Shown here one piece after another: positions 1 to 11,350 of a stretch of 64,000 nt of DNA (the first letter of the stretch is position 1; every line of letters begins with the position of its first letter). Position numbers and translations under genes: made by a program. The stretch is from Craspedostauros australis. Lineage: Eukaryota > Bacillariophyta > Bacillariophyceae > Mastogloiales > Achnanthaceae. The stretch spans positions 2,170,001 to 2,234,000 of the forward strand of contig JAMXDE010000005.1 of the NCBI GenBank assembly GCA_026770025.1. Reading direction: 5' to 3'. Below the pieces are notes generated by a model. The model did no database searches, was not told the origin of the DNA, and saw only the letters and a program-made list of their open reading frames with translations.

Positions 1-281
1 TCTCTGGCAGAACACAACACAAACAGCAGCACCATCGACATCGACAGATCCGCACACCACAGACCATTGACATCGATTCCATTTGGACCCATCACATAGT
101 CAAAACCATTCATCCTGGCATAGTATTCTACCGTAGTTCGTAAAAACCGTATTCCATCCATACGAGGAGAGAGGACTCGACCCTTCTCGATACCCATATT
201 TGTACCTCGCACAGTCATCGCTGTCCAAGCCTCAACAACAAAGAGCAGATCGTTGCGAGTACGGATTGTCGTCGACGCAGC
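1..281. other. Upstream spacer of the ankyrin gene
   Basis: No convincing coding frame or RNA gene is seen. It is A/C-rich and runs into the first predicted ATG at 282, so it is probably promoter and 5' UTR of the ankyrin-repeat gene. Confidence 0.4.
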
Positions 282-2634
282 ATGGATCCCTCCTTGTCAC
301 AATCTTCCAGCTCATGGAGCGGCTCGTCTTTGTTCACTTCCGAGGAAATATACATGTGAGTGCACTAATTGTACGGGCGCTTGCTCTTTGCTGGCGTCTA
401 CCGAAGTGGATGCGTGCATATATCCACACATGAAACTTGGTGGCTGCGTGGCTGCGGGGATGGTGGCATCCTCACTTGCATGAACAACTTGGTGTCTACC
501 TTCCCGTCTGTGAATCAGTACTACCACATGTTCCCCTGCCTCTTGATCGCACGTGTGTGCATTTGTGCTCGTACGTGTGAGCTCGCAGGCTGAGCGCACA
601 TGATGCTGCCATCGACTTCTACTTGCCATACACTCACGTTGACGCAACCCACCCTCTCTTCCTCTCTCTTCCATCCGACTCTGAATGTATCCGCTGGGGT
701 ACATTCTCTACTGTACGATGCAATCAAAATGAAACTGGAATGGAAACAGTGATGACATCAATGACACATGGCTTGTGCGATTGTACGGCGCGTGTAATAG
801 GAACGACTTGGCATTGGTTCAGGTCTTGGTCGAGTCATGCGAGGAGGGCACGCTTTGCGATATTGTGCACGAAGTTGGAGATACACCACTCCATCGTGCT
901 TCCTATCATGGAAACATGGCCATTGTGAAGTACTTGGTGGAATCTGATCGAATCAAGGTGGATGTCAACCTCCAGGATCGCTTTGGAAGGACAGCACTCC
1001 ATCGTGCTTGTGAAGATGGACGCAGGGCTATCGTGGAGTACCTGATGGAATCCGACCGTGTTCAAGTGGATTTCAACATTCCAGACAGGGACGGCAATAC
1101 GCCAATGCACATTGTGTCCGAGTGCGGATACAGAGATGCCATTCGGTACTTCATGCAATCTGGCCGAAGCGATGTGGATGTCAACGCCCAAAACAACAAA
1201 GGGCAGACATTGCTCCATCTTGCTTGCAGGAGCGGAAACAGAGATCTTGTTGAGTACTTGATGGAATCTGATCGAATCCACTTCATTATGGAAGATACTG
1301 ATGGCAACAGCTTACTCCACCATGCCTGCAAAAAAGGACAAATCGATGTGCTGAAGTACTTGGTGCAATGCCCCCAAGTTGATGCTGCTGCCAACATCAA
1401 CAAGCAGAACAACAAAGGCGACACACCTTTGCATGCAGCATGTCAGAAGAAGAGAATCAGCTGCCTTCGATACCTGGTGGAATCAGATGATATCAGTGAC
1501 AATGTCAATCTCAACATTTGCAACAACAATGGTGATACACTTCTCCACCTGGCTTGTTACCCAAACTGGTTTCATTGTCCGGATATGATTGCGTATCTGG
1601 TCCATTGTGACAAAATTGACGCAGACAACCAGATTCGCACCCAAAACAATGACGGCGACACACCATTGCATCGCCTTTGCTTTTACGGTAACTCTGACTT
1701 CTTACCTTGCTTGAAGTTGCTGCTGGAAGAGTGCCAACCCAACAGTGACAACAACGAAGACAACAGCAACAGCGAGTTGAGTATCGATGAATTATTCAAG
1801 ATTCAAAACAGGCACGGGAATACGCCTCTCCATGTTGCATGCGAGCATCAGAAACGCGACGCCATGAATTACCTTCTTCAGTCGTCCAAGACCGACGGCA
1901 GCTTCAACATCCAGAACAGCCACAGGAATACGCCTCTCCATGTTGCATGCTGGAATCAGGAACGCGACGTCATTGAGTCCATGCTCCAATCGTCGAAGAC
2001 CAACGGCAGCTTCAACATCCAAAACCATGATGGTGACACACCTGTGCACATCGCCTTCCGCAGAGGATTTTTCATTCCGTTGGATGACACCACCGGACTC
2101 ACCCACCTCTTCGAGTTCATCCAACAGCAACTCATCGCCGCCACCAACCTCAGCGATCTCTCCCATCTCAACAATTGTGTGGGAGATACAGTCATCACCA
2201 AACGATTGATAGAAGAGGCCAAACCAATTGCAAACATCCAGAATCGTACTGGCAACACGCTTCTCCATCTTGCATGCATGAACAAGGAGAGTGAAATGTC
2301 CACCCTTCGACAGTTGGTGGGACATGACTCAGTGGATGCAACACTTCAGAATAGTGATGGTGATACTCCATTGCATTGCATCTGCTGTGCCGACACTGGT
2401 GACGGAAGCGATACCGAAAGCGACGCCAACCACCATGATGACTGTCTGGAGAAGATCAACCTGCTGATTGAATCGAGCAACGTGAAGGTGGATGTGAACA
2501 TGATGAACAATGACGGAGACACGGTCCTTCACTGTGCGGTCAAGAATGATCTGGTGATGGTGGTCGAGTATCTGATGACGTTGGAAGAGATTGATGTTCA
2601 TGTGCAGAACAAAGCTGGCAATACGGCATTCTAA
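282..2634 (+). CDS. Ankyrin-repeat protein, two exons
   Basis: Predicted 652-residue protein. The long open frame has no in-frame ATG near its beginning (an in-frame stop lies at 730), so an upstream exon is needed. An exon at 282-355 beginning MDPSLSQSS ends in a good donor (AT|GTGAGT) and joins in phase to an acceptor at 749|750, giving ...EEIYIDDINDTWLVRLYG. At least 14 ankyrin repeats follow, recognised by their TPLH-type cores (TPLHRASYHGN, TALHRACEDG, TLLHLACRSG, TPLHVACEHQ and others), each about 33-40 residues. Such proteins bind other proteins; no enzymatic domain is seen, so the partner and process are unknown. Two neighbouring repeats (about 1809-1916 and 1917-2024) are nearly the same in DNA, 108 bp apart. 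The frame stops at 2632, but the next 57 bases still read like an ankyrin repeat (CAQEAGHDAKVSARLD), which suggests the gene was once longer. An LTR element starts 57 bp after the stop. Confidence 0.8.
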
Positions 2635-2691
2635 TGTGCACAGGAGGCAGGTCATGATGCGAAGGTCTCGGCCCGCTTGGATCGAGACCAG

Positions 2692-3306
2692 TAATAGAGC
2701 TAAACTAGCAGTTAGGCTAAGGAAGGATTTCCTGGAACACATGACTCGTTTTCCCACGAATCGATCTGAACCACGTTTCGGACATAACCATGTTTGGAGC
2801 AGGCACAAGTCTTCGAAGAAACTCTTTGAAATCCAGGACTCATGGAAAAAGGGTCCCAATGACTGTGTCATCGGAACCCCTCCCCACCGAAAACTTGATG
2901 CCGATACAAGACTGCTGGATCCACGGTACAGTTCCACGTGGGAATACATGCAAGATGACCTTCGCCCAGCTTCCAACTTGATGGAGGGAAACTTTCCCCT
3001 GGTACTAGGGCTACGCAAACCCTACGCCCTTTTCTGACAGCAACCCAACAAAAGGGCCCCCTCCTGTGGTACTTGGGCTACGCAAACCCTACAACCCTTT
3101 TCCAGGGCAACCCACACAGGGTGTCACACGAACAAGAATAATTGCACTAATCTCATAATCCGCACGTTTCTTCACCATCTACCAGTATTCTAAATTGACT
3201 ACTTGTGGAACAGAAGACTCTCGTCCGGATCGCTTGCCAGTCAAGCCTCTGCCTACAGCTAAAGAACAGCCAACAAGACAACAGCCATTACGTTTGGGCT
3301 CTATTA
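2692..3306 (+). repeat. 5' LTR of the copia-type element
   Basis: 615 bp, same length as its partner at 9579-10193, with TAATAGAGC/GCTCTATTA ends. It contains two imperfect direct copies of about 47 bp (about 3001-3047 and 3068-3114), sharing GGGCTACGCAAACCCTAC, which may mark promoter or RNA-end signals of the LTR. Confidence 0.92.
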
Positions 3307-3351
3307 GATTAACAGTCGCAAAAGATTGTCAAGCTCTTAGACCTCTGCAAG

Positions 3352-6300
3352 ATGACCGTCACCCAACGCCTTCAGGTCTCCAACCGGCCACCTCCCAAGA
3401 GGAGCCCAGGAGACAGGACCCTCGCCTTCGAGACCGTCCCCGCGGACCCGAAGGACCCAAGCCTCTCTGCCATCCTTGATGGCACGCCAGGCTACCCAAC
3501 GGCCGGCCCATCTTTGCTCTCCTTCGAGGAGATCGGAGTCAACTTCATCGAGGTCACCTTCCGACACCCCATCATCGTGGATGCATGGAACCGAAAGGAA
3601 AGAACCAACGAAACCGAAGTCGTGCGCCACGTCCACAAGACTACCTGGGACGCGTTCACGGAACTCAAACAGGAGTTTCGAATCAGTATCGAAACCGCCA
3701 TGATCTTTGATCTCTTCCCAGCCAAGACCCTCGCAGAAGAGAAGACCATCTCCCAACTGCTGATCACCATCCATGAAGAAGCCACCGACATGAACCCGGC
3801 ATTAATCATGTTCAACCTCAAGCACCCGGACGACGTTGCAAGGAACTACGAGACAGGACTCCTCATCTACCACATCGGAGAATGGGTCAGATCCATCGAA
3901 GTTGAAGAGGAATCCACTCTTGGATCCACCCTTGATGCGATGTTCGCCGACACGGACACCACCGCCAAAGCCATGGCAGACTTCTGCCGTTCCGAACGAT
4001 GCGGCAAACGCCACCACAACCAAGCTTGGTTGAATGCCATCGGGGAACACAAGAAAGCACTCTCCAACGCATCCGCGACCAGCATCTCATCTGGGTCAGA
4101 AGCATCTACCCATAGAACCGGACGCGACAACGACAGCCACCAAGGAGGAACCCCATCTGGGCTCTCCCTCATGCTCGGTGGGAACACCCCGCACCGTACA
4201 CCACCCAACTTCCAGAACGAAACCCAACTCTCCAGCATCGCCAAGCAAGGATCACAGAACACGTCACCAGTGATCATCGACGACCGTGGGACCACCCCGC
4301 CCAACGAAGGCACAGAACCAGGCACCAACTACGACCAACACCCTGGTAACGACGATACCGTAGACGTATCCGACAACCGCGGCCCCACAGGACGGAACCG
4401 ACTCTTCCCCAATGTAGACCCCGCGACGATCGGCGACTACAACCGCAACCCAACCGGCGCCAAGGTAGTAACCTTCGCCCCCGAAACAACCGCCAAAGGT
4501 CCAGGAGGGACCAACGCACCCCGGATGAACTACCCAGAGAACGACGGGAATCATCCACCCCACAATCGGAACCCGCATCCCTACCACGGTACCGCGGATA
4601 CACCGGCCTCACATGGCACGGGTAACCATCGAGGCATCAACGGGCGCGAACCCGTAAACCGGAACCTTGCCGGAAACCCACCAGCGAACCATGGGACAAG
4701 CCGCTCGCACCGTGGCAACCAAGGACCTCCAATTAACCATGGACACGACGGCGGAAACCCTTATGGGTATCCCCCTAACATGGGAAACCAATTCCCTCAT
4801 GGTCCACCGCTTCCGATGTACCACGGGACTCACCCAGGAGGATTCTCTCCCATCGGAATCCCTATCCCCATGGGCCATCTTCCTCATGGAATCGGAGGCT
4901 TCCCAGTACCACAAGTAACCTTCACCCCAGAACGCACCCCAGGCACCCTCCCCGACGAAACACAACTCTCTGGTATTGCTGAGCGTGGATCCATGACGAC
5001 ATCCCCAACAGCAACCGATGCCTACAGCGACAACCCAAATGCTGCAGGTACCAGCCCCAGCAACGACAACGACCAGCACCCGAACACCAACGAAACTACC
5101 GGACCAGCCACCAAATATGGACCCGATGGAAGGATCAGAATGTCCCCCAACGTTAGCCCCACGACCATTGACGATCACGGTCGCAGACCATCTGAAGCCA
5201 AGGCAGTAACCTTCGCCCCTGAGACGACTACCAGAGACCCAGGAGATACTGCCACATCTCGGATGACCCACCAGGAGAAAGGTGGGAACCGTCCAGCAAG
5301 CAACCGAAGCTCATGGGACCATCATGGTACCATGGGCAACCCACCACCTCACGGTATGGCCAGCTACCATAACCACGACGGACGCGAACCAACGATCCGA
5401 AACCCAACCGCCAACACAGGAGCGAACCATGGAACAGATCATCCACGTCACCAAGACCCTGGACCCTATGGTAACCATGATCACACCAACGATGGACCCC
5501 ATGGATACCCAACCCGCATGGAGAACTCCCACGCATATGGGAACCCATTCCCGGCGTACCCGCATTCCCACCCAGGAGGATTTCCGCCCATTGGAATCCC
5601 TGCCCACATGGGATACCCCCCATACGGAAATGTAGGCTACCCGACAGCCCTGAGAGCTCTCATGCCTGTTGGAATTCCCCAACCTGGGCACCCCCCGAGG
5701 CCACCAGGACACAGGAACCAAGCAACAGGTCATGGTGCGAACCGAAGGGGACCAGACCCACGCGTCTTAGGTCCTGACACCCACCGTGGGTACCACGCAT
5801 TCGGGTACGCACCCCATCAGGGAGGCACCCATGATGATACTCCAACTCCTCCCGCCAAGCTGACGAAGCGGCATCCCAACCCAAACGCCACGAGCACTGG
5901 GCCCAGCAATGACCACGACCAGCACACCATCACCAACAAAGATACTGGATCAACCAACGAGCGCGGACCCGACGGAAGGAGCGGACCGTTCCCTGACGTA
6001 AACCCCGCTACTATTGGCGGACAGGATCGCAGGCCACCCGACGCCAAGGCGGCGGCAACCTTCGCCCCCAAGACAACCCCCAGGGACCCAGGAGACCCCG
6101 CCGGACCCCGCGCGACCCGCCCAGAGAGCGGCGAGAACCGCCCCGCGGACAACCAGAACTCATGGAACCATCATGGTACCATGGGTAACCCGCTACCCCA
6201 TGGGATGGCCAACAACCATGGCAACGGCAGACGCAAACTGACGAACCAAAACCCAACTGCGAACGCAGGCATGAACCATGGAACGGGACCAACACACCGC

Positions 6301-9300
6301 CAATTTCCCATATCCTACAGCATGCACGGATACAACAACGAAGGATACCATGGATACCCACATAACATGGGGCCTCCTCACGCATATGGTCAACCACATA
6401 CGGCGTATGTGCAACCCCACCCAGAAGGATTCCCGCCTATTGGAGCCCCTGTTCACATGGGATACGTGCTGAATGGAAGTGGAGACAACCGAACAGCACT
6501 AGATGTCTTCGCACCTATTGGAAACCTCCAACCAGGGTACCCTCCAAGACCAACTGGATACGGACACCAGGCACCCGACCGCGGAACCCACCGTGGAGGG
6601 TCAGGGCCGCACATTGAGGCACCCGGTACTTGCCATGGGCAACACGTACCTGATTACTCTCACCATCAGGAAGCCAACCATGGTGAAACCCCATCAGCAT
6701 CAGCCAAGTTGGCGAAACGGGAACCCATCCTGGACCCCATCAGGTTCACGAGCGATACAGTTTCCTTTCAAGTGGTGAGCCACCAAATCCGGGCAAGCGA
6801 AACCGTCATCGACACGGTCTCGACGGAACATCGGGCATCATCCCCCATGTCAGGAACAGGACAACAGTGTCTAATGCCTGATGAAAACAAGATCATCAAC
6901 CTGGAGATGAGGGATGCATTGATGACATTTGACGTGCTTCCTATCATGGAAGATGCCAAAGACCTCCCCCCACATGACATCACCCCGAAACAGGAACGGA
7001 ACCCACCAGACCATCAGGGTGGACACGTATGCAACATACCCAGGAGTTGCTACCTCACCAAGGACCTGGATGGAGGCGACAAGACCTTCAATTGGAGTGA
7101 CCATCGTGATGGCCAATATGACCTTTCGATTGCAACCCAAGACAAGAATGGCCTGACCCCGATGCATGACGATGCCAGAACCTCACCGCATGCAGCGCCC
7201 ACCATTGAAGAGCAACCTCCCGAGACAGGGGAGCCCACAAGGACTACCGGCTCCATCGAACCAATGGCACACAAGCCCCATGAGAAGGAAGACCCCGATC
7301 CAGGGCCATCGTACCTTCTTTGTTCGTCGGGACCACCATCCTACCAACAAATGGATGACGGCCCCGAAGAAAGGGGAGGGAATGGGAGGAACAGGCAAGA
7401 GAAGCGACCCCCATCAACCATCAACGCCAGAAAGGACATCCTTTGGAGGATCAATTTCCACAGGACGAACCGATCTAAAATCAAGACCATCTGCAAACGA
7501 CAAGACACTGTGGAGAACCCCACGCATGGATCGAAACTGGGCCCTGCTAGGAGTGCCACGAAGTCAAAAACCGGGCTACAACATACACTGGTGGACCTCG
7601 CACTACCCATTGATGGACCAGCAATCATGATGAGAGACAACAAGGCAATGGTACTGAACACCACGGCCCCTCCATCGCCCTTGAAGAAGAAACACTGCTC
7701 CTCGGCATTCCACCAGATCCGAGAGTGCATCGCCGCAGGTATCATCGTACTCTGCTGCATTGCTTCAATCAACAACACCGCTGACATGCACACCAAACCA
7801 CTCTCCAAAAACCCCTTCCGTCACATCGCATCGAAGACAGTCCTCAGGAACTTAATATACGAACCAGGGCCCCACCACGAAATCGTATCCCCCGCGAAAC
7901 CGCGCGCCAAGGTCACCAGAGCAGAAGACGACCCTGACCTGCCAACCGATCGACCAGAGGCGCAATCATACCACAGCAAGAGACGCACCGATACAAGAAA
8001 CATCAATGTCATCCGGCACCAACAAACACGCATGGACATCAGCCCATCGTCAACTACCCTCCAGCTCACGACAACTCGACAGGAGCTGACCCCTCTAGAG
8101 AGGTCCCGGAGAAGGCCACCCAGACCTGTCACACCAATCGCAATCATGTTGGCCGAATCCAACCGGCAGGCGCCACCACATTTCGATGTCGCATGCGAGA
8201 CGCCCGACATCCTTGTCACCACTACCGATCACAATCCCAGTAACGGATCAGGGGACAATGTTCGTCACCAACCCGTCGACGCATCTCCGACGGATCCTGC
8301 AACAGAACCCAGCCCACTGCCAGACATCGATTTTTCATTGACATCAGAAAGCTTGACGCCTCGGATTTCCGTCACACCGGAACACGTTCTCAGCTCTCAG
8401 GCGCTGTACTCTGCAAGGAAGAAAGGAACCTTCCATGGAATTGTCACAGGCTACAGTGGTCACAGGGTCCGTATCACCTGTACCAAGGGCAACAGGAAGG
8501 TCCACGCTGACACCATGACCTATGCAGACAGCCAATCCGTATTCCCGCTTTCCCTCTATGAATATCTCGATGAAGACCTCAAGGATACCGAGGCCCCCAG
8601 CATCGCGATCGCTGATGGACAGTATTTCTACCCAGCTGACGATGGCGCATGGGCAGAGGAACTCAGCATGGATAGATCCACAAATCAGAGACCATCAACC
8701 TGCCACTTCTTCAGTTTGAGGAAGAACTGCATTCCTGTCATCCTCGCACGAGCGAAGCAGACACAAAGTATCCAGAACCAGAGCGACCCCATCGCAGTGA
8801 ACCTGGAACGGACACAGGCAGCACTCAAACAGGATCCTATCCCACCCATCACCGAGGATGAGATAGTCAACGGCATCCCTGAAATCGATGATCGACAACC
8901 CTGCCTCAAGGAAGGAGAGACAGTCAATGGGAAATTCCTATCAGAGGTTCCAGAAGGGTACATCGATCAGGAACCCGCAGCAACCAGCGCAGCCAAGCCG
9001 AGGGAAACCACTGACACGGAAGCTGAAATTGCACAAGGAATTGTCACCAGCTCACTGCCCATCCCCAGGCCATCAGTCCAACGCTCCCAACACACGTTGC
9101 CACCACCCAAGATCTTGACCGGTACTCAAGATAGGGGAGCCCACATTGACAAGTATAGACCACTCCAGAAGGCCCCAGATCCTTCCAACCAGAAGGACAT
9201 GCCAGAGTCAGAATCTCTGGGCATCGAGGAGTTGGCACCCATCTACCGACTAGACAAGATCGACCCTACCAACAGGATCAGAGCAGTTCCCCGCACTGAT

Positions 9301-9924
9301 CCCAGATCGGACCAAGCCACCCAAGACATTTCCGCCACCCCCCACTGTGGAGGAATGACTCACATCAATGAGATCCAACAGACCACCATCACCACAAGGC
9401 TCAACGAGGAACTGGAACGATTGGCGGACGAAGACAGCCAAGATCCCATGTGTGAAGACATCGACGAACTTGATGCATGGAATGTGCATGCTGCTATCTT
9501 GGGCTGCAGCACGGTCAACGCTACGATTAGCTTTCTTGCTTCCAGTCAACTCACGTTGCGACGTGAGATGAAGGGGAGTAATAGAGCTAAACTAGCAGTT
9601 AGGCTAAGGAAGGATTTCCTGGAACACATGACTCGTTTTCCCACGAATCGATCTGAACCACGTTTCGGACATAACCATGTTTGGAGCAGGCACAAGTCTT
9701 CGAAGAAACTCTTTGAAATCCAGGACTCATGGAAAAAGGGTCCCAATGACTGTGTCATCGGAACCCCTCCCCACCGAAAACTTGATGCCGATACAAGACT
9801 GCTGGATCCACGGTACAGTTCCACGTGGGAATACACGCAAGATGACCTTCGCCCAGCTTCCAACTTGATGGAGGGAAACTTTCCCCTGGTACTAGGGCTA
9901 CGCAAACCCTACGCCCTTTTCTGA
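3352..9924 (+). CDS. Element-borne 2190-codon reading frame
   Basis: Belongs to the LTR element. An ATG at 3352, 46 bp inside the 5' LTR boundary, opens a frame that ends inside the 3' LTR. The first 250 or so residues resemble a copia Gag (helical, ...GEWVRSIEVEEESTLG). Then comes a region of about 850 residues extremely rich in Gly, Pro, His and Asn, built from three diverged long repeats; landmarks such as VTFAPETT recur near 4470, 5210 and 6060. A short RNase H-type stretch of copia Pol lies near 7570-7870. The remainder is not recognised. Function is unknown; the low-complexity part would be disordered. Confidence 0.7.
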   Translation: MTVTQRLQVSNRPPPKRSPGDRTLAFETVPADPKDPSLSAILDGTPGYPTAGPSLLSFEEIGVNFIEVTFRHPIIVDAWNRKERTNETEVVRHVHKTTWDAFTELKQEFRISIETAMIFDLFPAKTLAEEKTISQLLITIHEEATDMNPALIMFNLKHPDDVARNYETGLLIYHIGEWVRSIEVEEESTLGSTLDAMFADTDTTAKAMADFCRSERCGKRHHNQAWLNAIGEHKKALSNASATSISSGSEASTHRTGRDNDSHQGGTPSGLSLMLGGNTPHRTPPNFQNETQLSSIAKQGSQNTSPVIIDDRGTTPPNEGTEPGTNYDQHPGNDDTVDVSDNRGPTGRNRLFPNVDPATIGDYNRNPTGAKVVTFAPETTAKGPGGTNAPRMNYPENDGNHPPHNRNPHPYHGTADTPASHGTGNHRGINGREPVNRNLAGNPPANHGTSRSHRGNQGPPINHGHDGGNPYGYPPNMGNQFPHGPPLPMYHGTHPGGFSPIGIPIPMGHLPHGIGGFPVPQVTFTPERTPGTLPDETQLSGIAERGSMTTSPTATDAYSDNPNAAGTSPSNDNDQHPNTNETTGPATKYGPDGRIRMSPNVSPTTIDDHGRRPSEAKAVTFAPETTTRDPGDTATSRMTHQEKGGNRPASNRSSWDHHGTMGNPPPHGMASYHNHDGREPTIRNPTANTGANHGTDHPRHQDPGPYGNHDHTNDGPHGYPTRMENSHAYGNPFPAYPHSHPGGFPPIGIPAHMGYPPYGNVGYPTALRALMPVGIPQPGHPPRPPGHRNQATGHGANRRGPDPRVLGPDTHRGYHAFGYAPHQGGTHDDTPTPPAKLTKRHPNPNATSTGPSNDHDQHTITNKDTGSTNERGPDGRSGPFPDVNPATIGGQDRRPPDAKAAATFAPKTTPRDPGDPAGPRATRPESGENRPADNQNSWNHHGTMGNPLPHGMANNHGNGRRKLTNQNPTANAGMNHGTGPTHRQFPISYSMHGYNNEGYHGYPHNMGPPHAYGQPHTAYVQPHPEGFPPIGAPVHMGYVLNGSGDNRTALDVFAPIGNLQPGYPPRPTGYGHQAPDRGTHRGGSGPHIEAPGTCHGQHVPDYSHHQEANHGETPSASAKLAKREPILDPIRFTSDTVSFQVVSHQIRASETVIDTVSTEHRASSPMSGTGQQCLMPDENKIINLEMRDALMTFDVLPIMEDAKDLPPHDITPKQERNPPDHQGGHVCNIPRSCYLTKDLDGGDKTFNWSDHRDGQYDLSIATQDKNGLTPMHDDARTSPHAAPTIEEQPPETGEPTRTTGSIEPMAHKPHEKEDPDPGPSYLLCSSGPPSYQQMDDGPEERGGNGRNRQEKRPPSTINARKDILWRINFHRTNRSKIKTICKRQDTVENPTHGSKLGPARSATKSKTGLQHTLVDLALPIDGPAIMMRDNKAMVLNTTAPPSPLKKKHCSSAFHQIRECIAAGIIVLCCIASINNTADMHTKPLSKNPFRHIASKTVLRNLIYEPGPHHEIVSPAKPRAKVTRAEDDPDLPTDRPEAQSYHSKRRTDTRNINVIRHQQTRMDISPSSTTLQLTTTRQELTPLERSRRRPPRPVTPIAIMLAESNRQAPPHFDVACETPDILVTTTDHNPSNGSGDNVRHQPVDASPTDPATEPSPLPDIDFSLTSESLTPRISVTPEHVLSSQALYSARKKGTFHGIVTGYSGHRVRITCTKGNRKVHADTMTYADSQSVFPLSLYEYLDEDLKDTEAPSIAIADGQYFYPADDGAWAEELSMDRSTNQRPSTCHFFSLRKNCIPVILARAKQTQSIQNQSDPIAVNLERTQAALKQDPIPPITEDEIVNGIPEIDDRQPCLKEGETVNGKFLSEVPEGYIDQEPAATSAAKPRETTDTEAEIAQGIVTSSLPIPRPSVQRSQHTLPPPKILTGTQDRGAHIDKYRPLQKAPDPSNQKDMPESESLGIEELAPIYRLDKIDPTNRIRAVPRTDPRSDQATQDISATPHCGGMTHINEIQQTTITTRLNEELERLADEDSQDPMCEDIDELDAWNVHAAILGCSTVNATISFLASSQLTLRREMKGSNRAKLAVRLRKDFLEHMTRFPTNRSEPRFGHNHVWSRHKSSKKLFEIQDSWKKGPNDCVIGTPPHRKLDADTRLLDPRYSSTWEYTQDDLRPASNLMEGNFPLVLGLRKPYALF

Positions 9925-10193
9925 CAGCAACCCAACAAAAGGGCCCCCTCCTGTGGTACTTGGGCTACGCAAACCCTACGACCCTTTTCCAGGGCAACCC
10001 ACACAGGGTGTCACACGAACAAGAATAATTGCACTAATCTCATAATCCGCACGTTTCTTCACCATCTACCAGTATTCTAAATTGACTACTTGTGGAACAG
10101 AAGACTCTCGTCCGGATCGCTTGCCAGTCAAGCCTCTGCCTACAGCTAAAGAACAGCCAACAAGACAACAGCCATTACGTTTGGGCTCTATTA
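9579..10193 (+). repeat. 3' LTR of the copia-type element
   Basis: Second copy of the 615-bp LTR, about 99.7% identical to the first by eye. It is followed directly by ACCAG, the second copy of the target duplication. Confidence 0.92.
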
Positions 10194-11350
10194 ACCAGCG
10201 CCAAAAACAAACAGCTACTGCCAACGTTTTTGGCGATGTTTAGATATTTTTGGATCTCAAAGCAAAGCTGTGTAGATCGCTGTAAGACGTTTACGTAAGT
10301 CCCGAACCAAAAAATGCCAAGAACAGCATCAACCAAAGCCAAACTCTCCGGACTTAGCTCGTGTGAGTGTTCCTGCACTCATCTTTCCATTGTAGCATCA
10401 TATGGAATTTATATATACAATAATGAAGTTTAGTGGCTGTTCCTCTCTTGCTCAGTGAGCACTGATATGATCCGTCAAGCACCCCATCATTCACGGACGT
10501 TTCTGGCTTGTGTTTGGCAGGTCTTCTTGTCCTGGCTGTTCCAAACAACTGATCCAACTGTCTATGACGTCACGATGACGCAAGCGTTTAAACAGAATTC
10601 CCTGAACTTGCCACCGAAATTGGTGATCCGAGTGGTCAGATATCACTCCGTCTGGCAAAGGAGCACTAAACGCAAGCATACCAACACACCATCGAACCCA
10701 AACATAACATATACCATATGGTTGTGACCAACTCGGCGAGAGGATTCTGAAATGAATTTATTGTGCAGATTGAGCCAAACACCGCTAAGTCCGGAGACTT
10801 CAAAGATGGAGAGTCGATTTCCTCGAAAAAAGAGGCAAGATCCTACTGACCTCCTGTAGAATCCTTTGTGTGGCTAACTGTAGGCAATGGAAACCCGGTC
10901 CGTCCTTCGTCCGTCGGAAAACCATACCAATGGGTCAACAAACACATCAAGATCGACGAGATGGTAGTAACAACAAGGTAATGTTATCACTTGCCAGGAT
11001 AGCCCTGGTTGTTAAGCTTACGTAGATATGAAGAGATGTTGGATTGAGTGTCTACAACTTCAAGTCTGAGTTTGGGGAAAACGGGTCCAAAATCTGTAGC
11101 CAACTGTGGCCAATTGTTGTGGTCTGTTTGTTTGGGGCAATGGAGCCACACAGACGAGAACCAAACGCGCTACGCAAGACAAGACAAGGCGCATTGGATG
11201 AACGATCGGACGACACACGAATACACGTACGAGTAGGATCTAAATCTTGTTCCATCGAATATTTACAAACTACTCCAGTGCCGACGGCATAATATTGTAT
11301 TGGGCCGCCATGCTGCTCGTACGAATCATGGTTGAGATTGATTGCGAATC
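10194..11350. other. Spacer between LTR element and Trx-NTR gene
   Basis: The first 50 bases continue the host sequence interrupted by the element: after ACCAG the frame of the ankyrin gene stays open for 14 codons and stops at a TAG near 10241. The rest shows no convincing gene. It contains a pair of 14-bp inverted arms (10345-10358 and 10784-10797). Confidence 0.5.
10345..10797. repeat. Possible MITE-like segment with 14-bp inverted arms
   Basis: TCTCCGGACTTAGC at 10345-10358 returns as its exact reverse complement at 10784-10797, 453 bp end to end. No clear target-site duplication flanks it and no transposase frame lies within, so it may be a small non-autonomous DNA transposon or a chance pair. 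Confidence 0.25.

Larger units (their letters stand above)
2692..10193 (+). mobile_element. Young non-autonomous Ty1/copia-type LTR retrotransposon
   Basis: Two 615-bp LTRs (2692-3306 and 9579-10193) bound the element. They begin TAATAGAGC and end GCTCTATTA, a perfect 9-bp terminal inverted repeat, and the target is duplicated as ACCAG (2687-2691 and 10194-10198), a 5-bp duplication as usual for copia. A purine-rich run (about 9567-9578) precedes the 3' LTR. The LTRs differ at only two sites by eye, so insertion was recent. The inside carries one long reading frame with a gag-like start and a short copia RNase H-type piece (DNKAMV...ADMHTKPLSKN, about 7630-7810). No protease, integrase or reverse transcriptase core is recognised, so it probably depends on an autonomous relative. 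As a non-autonomous element it looks whole. Diatom CoDi-type copia elements are the likely relatives, by inference. Confidence 0.88.
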
